Shown here: one piece after another, positions 1-6,160 of the stretch | Position numbering within the stretch: the first letter of the stretch is position 1 | Layout of the letters: each line of letters starts with the position of its first letter | NCBI GenBank assembly: GCA_947623665.1 | Contig: CANQHJ010000008.1 | Span: 1-34,567 of the forward strand | Length of the DNA stretch: 34,567 bases | From: an uncultured Bacilli bacterium | GTDB lineage: Bacteria; Bacillota_I; Bacilli_A; RF39; UBA660 | Reading direction: 5' to 3' | Notes under the pieces: model-generated | What the model was told of the DNA's origin: nothing | The model's input: the letters and a program-made list of their open reading frames with translations, nothing else | Databases searched by the model: none | Program-made: the position numbers and the translations under genes

Positions 1-31
1 TAATTTTATCTTCATAAGTTAATTTTCCCAT
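1..31 (-). CDS. IS3-family transposase OrfA, N-terminal fragment
   Basis: An ATG at 31-29 opens a frame reading MGKLTYEDKI before the window ends. This is the typical opening of the helix-turn-helix OrfA protein of IS3-family elements, which binds the element ends and is joined to the OrfB integrase domain by frameshifting. The start lies just inside the inverted repeat, as expected. Only ten codons are visible, so the assignment leans on the repeat beside it. Confidence 0.6.
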   Translation of the reverse strand, partial: MGKLTYEDKI

Positions 32-77
32 ACAAAAACCTCGTTTCTATTTTGTCCAAGAAACGGGGTTCATATCA
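1..77 (-). mobile_element. IS3-family insertion sequence, 5' end (partial)
   Basis: The minus strand from 77 inward reads TGATATGAACCCC, then TTGGAC, which has the look of an IS3-family (IS150-group) terminal inverted repeat: a TG tip, a C-run and a TTGGAC block. A transposase-like ORF starts 46 bases inside. The rest of the element lies beyond the left edge, so the other inverted repeat and any target duplication cannot be seen. It sits about 31 bp downstream of the surface-protein stop codon. Confidence 0.7.
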
Positions 78-108
78 ATTTATTTAGACCTATTTTCTCT
101 TCTTAAAA

Positions 109-1299
109 TTAATTAAATCTTTTTCTAACAGTATAACCAAGTCCTAATCCACTTAAAGTTATAAGACTAATTAACATTAATAAATTAATATCTGCGGTAT
201 CTGGGTTTTTAGCATCTTCTTTTGGTGTATCTACGATATCTGCAGATGTTGGATTAATTACTTTTCCATTTTTATCTTGTTGTAATCCTTCTTTTATATA
301 TAAAGAAATATCTGCTGGAGTATCTCCACTTAAGAAAGTACCACCTTCAATACTTTTTTCTTTTGTAAGTATTTTATCAAAAGGAACTGAAACATCAAAT
401 ACTTCTTTCCCATCTGCAGCTTGAAAAGTACCTTCAGTAATATGAAGTCTACTTACTGCACTAGCATCACTTACTCCTTCTTTTGGATATTCTAAAAATA
501 CTACATTTGATTTACTTGTATAAGTACCACCATTAATTTCGATATCTATATTTCCATTATATGCATTATTAGTCTCCATTTGGATTGTAGCACCAGTTGA
601 TGTCATACCACCACTTCTTGGTGATGCCTCTTCTATAGCACCAGTTGCTTTAACAGTTGTACCATTAAGTACTAAATTTCCTGCTTTAGTACCAATTCCA
701 GATTCTCCCTCAATAGTTGCTTTACCAATTGTAATTTTAGAGTTCCCTGCTTGATAAATAGCAAAATCATTTTCACATTTTACAAAAGCACCATCTTCGA
801 TATTGATCTCAGGAATAGAAACAGCATCTTTAATTAAACCATTAACAGTCAAACCAACATTATTTGTAGCTGAAACAACAGCTCCACTTTTAATTGTTAA
901 ACTAGACTTGTTCTTTCCACTATTAACCTCTGGAAAATTAATAGCAGTATATGTAGCATTAACTTTAGCATTAGTACCAACTTCAACAGTTGATTCTTTG
1001 ATATTTAAAGCAATTCCTGTTGCATTAGTATTATCAATAGTACCATTTATAATATTTACTGTACTATTTGTTACTGTTAAAGTAATATTTTGACTTGATG
1101 TTAAAGTTTTTCCACCAAGGTCTAATGTAATATCCTTTCCATTAATAGTAATAGTAGTGTTTGCTGTAACAGGATCTCCACTATCCATTGTAAATTTAAC
1201 AATATCTCCCTCTCCTGCTGTATCAATTGTATTTTGTAAACTATCAATACTACTTACAGGTTTTTCACTACCTGCAGCATACACGTTTGGCATAAACAT
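109..1299 (-). CDS. Beta-helix surface protein with sortase-like C-terminal anchor; 5' end damaged
   Basis: The 396-residue frame holds many short beta-strand repeats rich in T, N, I, V and G (about 45-330), typical of right-handed parallel beta-helix surface proteins. It ends with NPDTA (365-369), a hydrophobic stretch and a KRFN tail, the layout of a sortase-anchored protein with an NPxT-type rather than LPxTG motif. The role is probably cell-surface display or adhesion; no enzyme motif is visible. The start is abnormal. The frame begins MFMPNVYAAG, which looks like the last part of a signal peptide with an AxA-like cleavage site, but there is no hydrophobic core after the ATG and no clear ribosome-binding site. 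An in-frame TAA lies at 1312-1314, and the rubrerythrin terminator fills the space above. Either the gene lost its 5' end or the signal peptide was interrupted by a nonsense change. An insertion sequence lies just downstream. Confidence 0.7.
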   Translation of the reverse strand: MFMPNVYAAGSEKPVSSIDSLQNTIDTAGEGDIVKFTMDSGDPVTANTTITINGKDITLDLGGKTLTSSQNITLTVTNSTVNIINGTIDNTNATGIALNIKESTVEVGTNAKVNATYTAINFPEVNSGKNKSSLTIKSGAVVSATNNVGLTVNGLIKDAVSIPEINIEDGAFVKCENDFAIYQAGNSKITIGKATIEGESGIGTKAGNLVLNGTTVKATGAIEEASPRSGGMTSTGATIQMETNNAYNGNIDIEINGGTYTSKSNVVFLEYPKEGVSDASAVSRLHITEGTFQAADGKEVFDVSVPFDKILTKEKSIEGGTFLSGDTPADISLYIKEGLQQDKNGKVINPTSADIVDTPKEDAKNPDTADINLLMLISLITLSGLGLGYTVRKRFN

Positions 1300-1318
1300 T
1301 AACCCAAAAATTTACAAC

Positions 1319-1355
1319 ACAAAAAAAGAAGTAAAAACGTCTGTCTTTACTACTT
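1319..1355 (-). terminator. Rho-independent terminator after rubrerythrin
   Basis: On the minus strand AAGTAGTAAA pairs with TTTACTTCTT (ten positions, one mismatch) across an 11-base loop, followed by a T-rich run. The hairpin overlaps the rubrerythrin stop codon and leaves almost no room for a promoter or leader for the surface-protein gene below it. Confidence 0.6.
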
Positions 1356-1892
1356 ATAATTTTCACTACGAACTTCCATAAAACTTTGTTTATGTGCACA
1401 TACTGGACATACTTCTAAAGCATCACGTCCTGTATAAACATGCCCACAGTTACGGCAAATCCAAATCTTATCTCCATCTTTATGGAATACTCTATCATCT
1501 TCAACATTCTTAAGTAATGTTAAATATCTTTCTTCATGTTCTTTTTCAATCTTTCCTACTTCTTCAAATAAGTAAGCAATATGATCGAATCCTTCTTCTT
1601 TTGCAACTTCAGCAAACTCTTTATACATTTCAGTCCACTCATAGTTTTCACCACCAGCAGCATCTTTTAAGTTTTCCTCAGTTGTAGGAATTCCTCCATC
1701 ATGAAGTTGTTTAAACCAAAGTTTAGCATGTTCCTTTTCATTATTTGCAGTCTCTTCAAAGATTGCAGCAATTTGTTCATAACCATCTTTTTTAGCTTTA
1801 CTAGCATAAAAAGTATATTTGTTTCTTGCTTGACTTTCTCCAGCAAATGCTGTCATTAAATTTTGTTCAGTTTTTGATCCTTTTAATTCCAT
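1350..1892 (-). CDS. rbr: Rubrerythrin
   Basis: Rubrerythrin reduces hydrogen peroxide in the cytoplasm of anaerobes at a non-heme di-iron site fed by a rubredoxin centre. The 180-residue protein has the usual family length. An N-terminal four-helix ferritin-like domain carries two E-rich ExxH motifs (NNEKEH near residue 53 and KIEKEH near 115). A C-terminal rubredoxin-like domain has two CxxC pairs (CRNC and CPVC, about 146-164). The gene overlaps the 3' end of the hydrogenase-like gene by 10 bp, and its GAAGGAG ribosome-binding site lies inside that gene, so the two are very likely translated from one message. The PerR-like gene heads the operon, which fits a peroxide-response unit in which the hydrogenase-like protein might supply electrons. 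That electron link is inference. The family call is firm. Confidence 0.96.
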   Translation of the reverse strand: MELKGSKTEQNLMTAFAGESQARNKYTFYASKAKKDGYEQIAAIFEETANNEKEHAKLWFKQLHDGGIPTTEENLKDAAGGENYEWTEMYKEFAEVAKEEGFDHIAYLFEEVGKIEKEHEERYLTLLKNVEDDRVFHKDGDKIWICRNCGHVYTGRDALEVCPVCAHKQSFMEVRSENYK

Positions 1893-3241
1893 AATTTCTC
1901 CTTCTTTCTACTACGTTTATTTTTATCTATATCAAAAGAATTATCTTCTTTTAATACCCTCTTTTTCTTGAAGCTTCTATGAAGAATTTTTTCTGCTTTT
2001 TCTCCCAGAACATCTCCCATATAGCTTCTATATAATTCACTAATATTTTTATTGGCATAAGAGAACTTAACATCAACCTCATCATTTTCTTTATATAAAG
2101 CATCACTACGTCTTTTATTAATATCATCAACCTTAGCAATCACTCCTAAAGGTTGTCCTCCACCACCAATACAGCCACCAGGACAATTCATAACTTCTAT
2201 AAAGTCATAATTAATCCTACCATTCTCAATATCTTGTAAAATATCTTCTATATGTTTAAGTCCATGACAAACTAAAATTCTAAATTCATCATCTTTAATT
2301 TTAACAGTGGCTTCTTTTAGATTATCATAACCTCTAACTTTTTTAAAGTCTAAAAATTGTTTTGTAGGTCTTCTTCCTGTCAATACGTAATAACAATTAC
2401 GAAAAACAGATTCACAAACACCTCCACTAGTACCAAATATAACTCCACCACTGCTTCCTCTTCCCATTAAAGCATCAGCTTCACTATCTTTTAAGTTTTC
2501 AAAATCAATACCACACTCTTTAATCATTAAAGCAGCCTCTACTGTTGTAAGAGAAAAATCTCCATCTTTAAAATCCTTTTGCATACACTCTGCTTTTTTA
2601 GCAGTACAAGGTGCAATAGATACTGTGATTATATTTTCTGGATCTATTTCTTCCATCTCGCTAAAATAAGTCTTTATACATGAGTTTTGCATACCAATTG
2701 GACTCTTACAAGTTGATAAGTTATCAATTAACGAAGGGTGAAACGTTTCTACATATTTAACCCAAGCTGGACAACAACTAGTAAATTGTGGAAGTCTTTT
2801 TTTATTTTTATAACGAATAACAAATTCACTTGCTTCTTCTACAACTGTAAGATCAGCTCCAAAAGTAGTATCAAACACATAATCAAAACCTACTTTTTTT
2901 AATGCTGTAACTATCTTACCCTCAACATTTTCTCCAAAATTCATACCAAATGCTTCACCTAAAGATACTCTAACAGAAGGTGCAATATGACATACAACGC
3001 ATTTCTCTGTATCATTTATATAATCTAGTACCTTCTTATAATTATATTTTGTAACTAAAGCACCTGTTGGACAATTAATAATACACTGCCCACAATTAAG
3101 ACATACATGCTTATCTTTTGGAACTCCAACAACTTCACTACAAATATAACTACATCTACCACATTTAATACATCTAGACTCTACTCTTGCAATTGATGGA
3201 TTATCACTTTTAATAACAACCGGCTTTTTATTACTTTTCAT
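1883..3241 (-). CDS. [FeFe]-hydrogenase-like protein, ferredoxin-domain type
   Basis: This 452-residue cytoplasmic protein has two N-terminal 4Fe-4S clusters ([11 protein letters not shown] at 24-34; [11 protein letters not shown] at 47-57), then a hydrogenase H-cluster domain. All three signatures are present: L1 TSCCPAW (154-160), L2 APCTAKKAE (210-218) and L3 [16 protein letters not shown] (349-364). The cysteines that hold the H-cluster are kept, so it can plausibly evolve or oxidise H2. In L2 the usual methionine of MPC is alanine, and L1 has PAW rather than PGW; these variants occur in the less-studied group B-type enzymes, so activity may differ from the well-known clostridial enzyme. 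A basic tail rich in K and R follows about residue 415. The gene overlaps the PerR-like gene upstream (11 bp) and rubrerythrin downstream (10 bp). Its placement suggests a role in oxidative stress rather than bulk fermentation, which is inference. Confidence 0.9.
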   Translation of the reverse strand: MKSNKKPVVIKSDNPSIARVESRCIKCGRCSYICSEVVGVPKDKHVCLNCGQCIINCPTGALVTKYNYKKVLDYINDTEKCVVCHIAPSVRVSLGEAFGMNFGENVEGKIVTALKKVGFDYVFDTTFGADLTVVEEASEFVIRYKNKKRLPQFTSCCPAWVKYVETFHPSLIDNLSTCKSPIGMQNSCIKTYFSEMEEIDPENIITVSIAPCTAKKAECMQKDFKDGDFSLTTVEAALMIKECGIDFENLKDSEADALMGRGSSGGVIFGTSGGVCESVFRNCYYVLTGRRPTKQFLDFKKVRGYDNLKEATVKIKDDEFRILVCHGLKHIEDILQDIENGRINYDFIEVMNCPGGCIGGGGQPLGVIAKVDDINKRRSDALYKENDEVDVKFSYANKNISELYRSYMGDVLGEKAEKILHRSFKKKRVLKEDNSFDIDKNKRSRKKEKLWN

Positions 3242-3620
3242 ATTTCAAACACTTATCACAAATACCCTTAAATAAAACAGTACAATCATCTATTTTAATA
3301 GAGTATTCCTCCTCCATTCTTCTAGTTAACTTCATATATTTATCATCGTAAATGTCCATAATCCTACCACATTTACTACACTCTAAATGATAATGGTTAT
3401 TACAATCACAATCATATCTAATACCACTATCAGTAATTATCCTTTTTATTTTACCTTCATCCAAAAGTTTATTAACATTTCTATATACAGTTGCTTGTCC
3501 AATACTAGGATCAACTTCTTTTACTTCTTCATATAAATCTGAAATAGTTGGATGATTCTTTTCTCTTTTTATTACTTCTAAAATAAGTTGTTTTTGTTTA
3601 GTGTTACGACCAAGTTCCAT
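3231..3620 (-). CDS. perR: Fur-family regulator, PerR-like
   Basis: The 129-residue protein is a Fur-family metalloregulator, a dimer that binds DNA through an N-terminal winged helix (about 1-75, with PSIGQATVYRNVNKLLDEG as recognition region). A C-terminal metal-binding domain follows, with HYHLECSKC (His and CxxC) and CDKC, the two CxxC pairs of the structural zinc site. It represses its targets when loaded with Fe or Mn, and in PerR peroxide oxidises the metal ligands. The PerR call rather than Fur or Zur comes from the neighbours: the gene leads an operon with a hydrogenase-like protein and rubrerythrin. Its own promoter carries a matching palindrome, so self-regulation is likely. The stop overlaps the hydrogenase-like start. 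Fur-family membership is certain; the PerR subtype is probable. Confidence 0.85.
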   Translation of the reverse strand: MELGRNTKQKQLILEVIKREKNHPTISDLYEEVKEVDPSIGQATVYRNVNKLLDEGKIKRIITDSGIRYDCDCNNHYHLECSKCGRIMDIYDDKYMKLTRRMEEEYSIKIDDCTVLFKGICDKCLKYEK

Positions 3621-3639
3621 AAATCACCTCAATTCTTAT

Positions 3640-3683
3640 TGATAACTATTATCATTATAACACAAGTTTTAAATATACATCAA
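3640..3683 (-). promoter_or_regulatory. perR operon promoter with Fur/PerR-type operator
   Basis: The minus strand has TTGATG (3683-3678), an 18-bp spacer and TATAAT (3659-3654). Immediately downstream of the -10, and sharing one base with it, lies TGATAATAGTTATCA (3654-3640), a 7-1-7 inverted repeat with one imperfect position that fits the Fur/PerR box. Its position over the start site would block initiation, so self-repression by the PerR-like protein is expected. Confidence 0.75.
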
Positions 3684-3702
3684 GAAAGTTTTTTAAATTA
3701 AC

Positions 3703-3731
3703 AAAAAAAGAAATTTATTTTTATTTCTTTT
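3703..3731 (-). terminator. Terminator at the end of the pseudopilin gene
   Basis: AAAAGAAAT (minus strand, 3731-3723) pairs perfectly with ATTTCTTTT (3714-3706) over an eight-base loop and runs into a T-tract. The 5' arm lies in the last codons of the pilin gene. It isolates that gene from the perR promoter. Confidence 0.65.
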
Positions 3732-4215
3732 CTTTAACAGGTTTTAATTTATTAGAACCACACTCTAAACCATTAACTTTATAACTTATCTTTTTATTTT
3801 TAATACTACTATCCTTTTTAGAAACTGTTCTTGTCTCTGTAATCGTTATACTAACAGCATCAGGATTTATACTAGTATTACACTTCTTTTTACTACCTCT
3901 TTCAGTCGGAGAAAAATCTTTAATATAATTAGCACTAACTAAATCAGAATAATTTATTTTAGCTTCTACCACATCTTTTCTTGTATTAGCATCAATATTA
4001 GTAGAACTAACATTATTCCATCCACTTATATCATCATATTTTTGTCTATAATAAAGTTTAGCACCATACACAATAGATTCCATATACTCTTGATATTCTT
4101 CATCTTGTGTATCACCACTAATATTATTAATAGATGGTATTGCCATTATCAAAATAAGTGCTGAAATTGCCAAAACAACTAAAAGTTCAACTAATGTAAA
4201 TCCTTTATTATTCAT
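3721..4215 (-). CDS. Type IV pilin-like (prepilin) protein
   Basis: The 164-residue protein begins MNNKGFTLVELLVVLAISA, a class III prepilin signal: a short basic leader, cleavage before F6, a glutamate at mature position 5, and a hydrophobic helix (about 6-28) that anchors the subunit and packs the pilus core. The rest is a small soluble domain with two cysteines (KKCNTS and LECGS) that could form an outer disulfide. The length fits major or minor pseudopilins such as those of the competence (Com) pilus or type II-like systems. No prepilin peptidase, assembly ATPase or platform protein lies nearby, so it is an orphan here and its machinery must be elsewhere. A TATAAT-like -10 (near 4237-4242) and an AAGTG ribosome-binding site precede it; a terminator follows. 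The pilin class is clear, the specific role is not. Confidence 0.85.
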   Translation of the reverse strand: MNNKGFTLVELLVVLAISALILIMAIPSINNISGDTQDEEYQEYMESIVYGAKLYYRQKYDDISGWNNVSSTNIDANTRKDVVEAKINYSDLVSANYIKDFSPTERGSKKKCNTSINPDAVSITITETRTVSKKDSSIKNKKISYKVNGLECGSNKLKPVKEKK

Positions 4216-4323
4216 ATAATCACTTCCATAATCTTATATTTATTATACACTATTTTTAATATATTTTTCTAAATTTTTATAACAAAAGACAATATTTAAC
4301 ATAAAATATTATAGGTGAATATA

Positions 4324-4542
4324 ATGTTTAAAGGATCTAAACACTCATTTTTTTGTAGATGCTCATCTTGTAAACAAAAAAGAAGAAGTTCTATCTTCTA
4401 TTTAGCACTTATAGGTATAACTTTTATAGTATCACTATATCAAATGATTTTAATTATTTTTATAACTACTAGAATAAACGCTATTATATTGTTATTTTTA
4501 TTCTGTTTGTGTTACTTTTTCATATTTCTGGTTCTGTTTTGA
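4324..4542 (+). CDS. Small membrane protein with a Cys motif (uncertain gene)
   Basis: This is the only plausible plus-strand gene in the left half: 72 codons from ATG 4324, with AGGTG six bases upstream. The product has an N-terminal basic, cysteine-bearing stretch (CRCSSCKQKRR, a possible small metal-binding knuckle) followed by two hydrophobic segments (about 26-50 and 53-72) that would span the membrane. A GTG at 4315 lies in the ribosome-binding site and is less likely. The last 45 bases overlap the convergent coat-kinase gene, so the end of the second hydrophobic segment may be coincidental antisense of that gene. No family is recognised. The ribosome-binding site, the ordered Cys/basic/hydrophobic layout and the otherwise empty gap favour a real gene, but only modestly. 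Confidence 0.4.
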   Translation: MFKGSKHSFFCRCSSCKQKRRSSIFYLALIGITFIVSLYQMILIIFITTRINAIILLFLFCLCYFFIFLVLF

Positions 4543-5403
4543 AATAAGCTCATTACATTTTTCCAAATATTCAACCCATTCATAAACTTTTATACATCCA
4601 TCTAAAGTATTATCAATAGTAATCTTCCAAGATATTGTAATCTTAGCAAAAAATAAAAGTTCTTCTTCTTTTGTAAATTTGTATCTACTTTGATATATCT
4701 CATAAAGCCTAGAAGTATCTACATTTAAATATTCGTTTTTAAAAAAATCTAAAAAATCATATATAACCATACCAAATCTAGCTTTATCCCAACTAATAAA
4801 ATATTGTACATCACGCCCTATTAAAAAATGATCTAAACATACATTACCATGAAGTAGAACATAACGAGAACTTTTTTGCCTAACTTTTTCTTCATACCAA
4901 AGGGTTATAGTCCTACGAGAAAATTCAAGAGATTTGTATACTTTACTAATATTTCTAATAAGTAAATATTCAGAAGGAGACATATATTCACGTCTTTCAA
5001 TAGAATCTTGTAAATCCAAATAATACTTATTTAAACTATCAATTTCTTTTAAAGTATCTTCGTATATTTTTTTAATATCATCTAAATTATTCTCTTTATA
5101 AAAAGTTGTCTTAACATGTAAAAAGGAAAGCATTACAATTAAATCCATAGCTTTAGCATCTTTCATAACAGAAACTTCTTCTATATAAGGATACACTTCA
5201 AAATCTCTATATTCTCTATTGCAAAGTAAAAAATGATTAAATTTACGAGAAAGAAGATAATTATATATTTTATTTTTATCTTTCTTTTTTTCTTTAATCA
5301 CCACTTTACCCTCTTTAGTATCTAATATTCTAGTATTATTTTTGTATGTATAAACATCAGAATATAAATTATACTTATCAATTATATCTTTTATATTACT
5401 CAT
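4498..5403 (-). CDS. Spore coat kinase-like protein, CotS/YutH type (likely pseudokinase)
   Basis: The 301-residue protein has the layout of the CotS/YutH group of spore-coat proteins, which have an aminoglycoside-phosphotransferase/choline-kinase fold. The catalytic loop reads HGNVCLDH (185-192) where active kinases have HGDxxxxN, so the catalytic Asp is Asn and the metal-binding Asn is His. A later ISWDKA (D206) stands where the Mg-binding Asp is expected. The loss of the catalytic Asp suggests a structural or scaffold role. It overlaps the SpoVID-like gene upstream by 8 bp (ATG inside the end of that gene), so the two are translationally coupled; both would act in the mother cell during coat assembly. 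The assignment rests on motif layout and the SpoVID-like partner and is probable, not certain. Confidence 0.65.
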   Translation of the reverse strand: MSNIKDIIDKYNLYSDVYTYKNNTRILDTKEGKVVIKEKKKDKNKIYNYLLSRKFNHFLLCNREYRDFEVYPYIEEVSVMKDAKAMDLIVMLSFLHVKTTFYKENNLDDIKKIYEDTLKEIDSLNKYYLDLQDSIERREYMSPSEYLLIRNISKVYKSLEFSRRTITLWYEEKVRQKSSRYVLLHGNVCLDHFLIGRDVQYFISWDKARFGMVIYDFLDFFKNEYLNVDTSRLYEIYQSRYKFTKEEELLFFAKITISWKITIDNTLDGCIKVYEWVEYLEKCNELISKQNQKYEKVTQTE

Positions 5404-6106
5404 TACTACAAGGAATAATCAATTTACTACCTATCTCTATAGAATCTAAATCATTATAATTAGAAAGTTCTTCACGTGTTATACCATACATGTCTAATAC
5501 TTTTTCAATAGAATCATTTTTTCTCATAATATAAACAAGATATGTAGAGAATGTTTCATCTTCTTCAGTAAGACTCATAAAAAGAGAATTTATAGATTTA
5601 CTCTGTTCTTCTACTTTTTCTTCTGTATTAGAAATTTTAATATCTTCTTTTTCATCACTATCTAATATTTCTATATTATTATCAACTGGAACAACTTCTT
5701 TTACTTCTTCTTTCAAAGGAATTTCTTCATCTTTTTCCTCTTCTCCATCACATTCACGAACCTCTTCTTTTTCTACTAACACTTCTTCTACTCCCTCAAG
5801 CAAAATATCAATCTTTACACTAAGAGTATCGTCTCCTACAACTTCATAAGAAAAATCATCTATTTCAACTTCAGAAGTTGATAAAACATAATTCTGCGTA
5901 GTAGTAATCGAAACAGGAATTTTATATTCAAACTCTTCTTCTAATCTACTAGCCTCAGTCATTTTATAAGTTCCACTAAGAACTAAATCTCCCTCAATAC
6001 TATTATTTGATACAAACTTCAAAGTATGATCAAGACAAATACTAGTAATTTCTTTAATCATAGTTGTAAAAGATATTTCTCTATCAATAGATATTATTTT
6101 CTTCAT
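5396..6106 (-). CDS. SpoVID-like spore coat morphogenesis protein with C-terminal LysM
   Basis: The 236-residue protein starts with a beta-rich domain (about 1-110) of the type found at the N terminus of SpoVID, the protein that drives encasement of the forespore by coat proteins. A long acidic, Glu/Lys-rich low-complexity linker (about 112-178) follows, then one LysM motif (about 188-233, YIMRKNDSIEKVLDMYGI through SKLIIP). SpoVID of Bacillus has the same order but is much longer. No signal peptide is present, as expected for a mother-cell protein. It is the first gene of a two-gene unit with the CotS/YutH-like protein. Its ribosome-binding site forms the 3' arm of a terminator-like hairpin, discussed separately. 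Confidence 0.7.
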   Translation of the reverse strand: MKKIISIDREISFTTMIKEITSICLDHTLKFVSNNSIEGDLVLSGTYKMTEASRLEEEFEYKIPVSITTTQNYVLSTSEVEIDDFSYEVVGDDTLSVKIDILLEGVEEVLVEKEEVRECDGEEEKDEEIPLKEEVKEVVPVDNNIEILDSDEKEDIKISNTEEKVEEQSKSINSLFMSLTEEDETFSTYLVYIMRKNDSIEKVLDMYGITREELSNYNDLDSIEIGSKLIIPCSNE

Positions 6107-6152
6107 AAAAAATCTCCTTTTCTATTTCATAATATGAAAAAAGGAGATTTTT
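6107..6152 (-). terminator. Terminator after parC whose 3' arm holds the SpoVID-like ribosome-binding site
   Basis: On the minus strand AAAAATCTCCTTTT pairs with AAAAGGAGATTTTT, and the loop itself can extend the stem (TTTCAT with ATGAAA). A T-run follows directly. The 3' arm contains the AAAGGAG ribosome-binding site and the T-run ends at the ATG of the SpoVID-like gene. Readthrough from parC would end here, or its ribosome-binding site would be sequestered. Confidence 0.7.
6129..6152 (-). promoter_or_regulatory. Possible mother-cell promoter inside the hairpin loop
   Basis: CATATTAT (minus strand, 6136-6129) sits in the hairpin loop and resembles the -10 of sigma-E promoters (CATACAAT). 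Start about seven bases later (near 6122) would give a leader that lacks the 5' arm, leaving the ribosome-binding site free. The -35 match (ATA-rich, near 6150) is weak, so this is a hypothesis. Confidence 0.3.
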
Positions 6153-6160
6153 ATACCTAA

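Noticed and set aside
803-1381. Plus-strand ORFs inside the surface-protein gene
   Set aside because: They are antisense shadows of the beta-helix repeats, with no ribosome-binding site and no family pattern.
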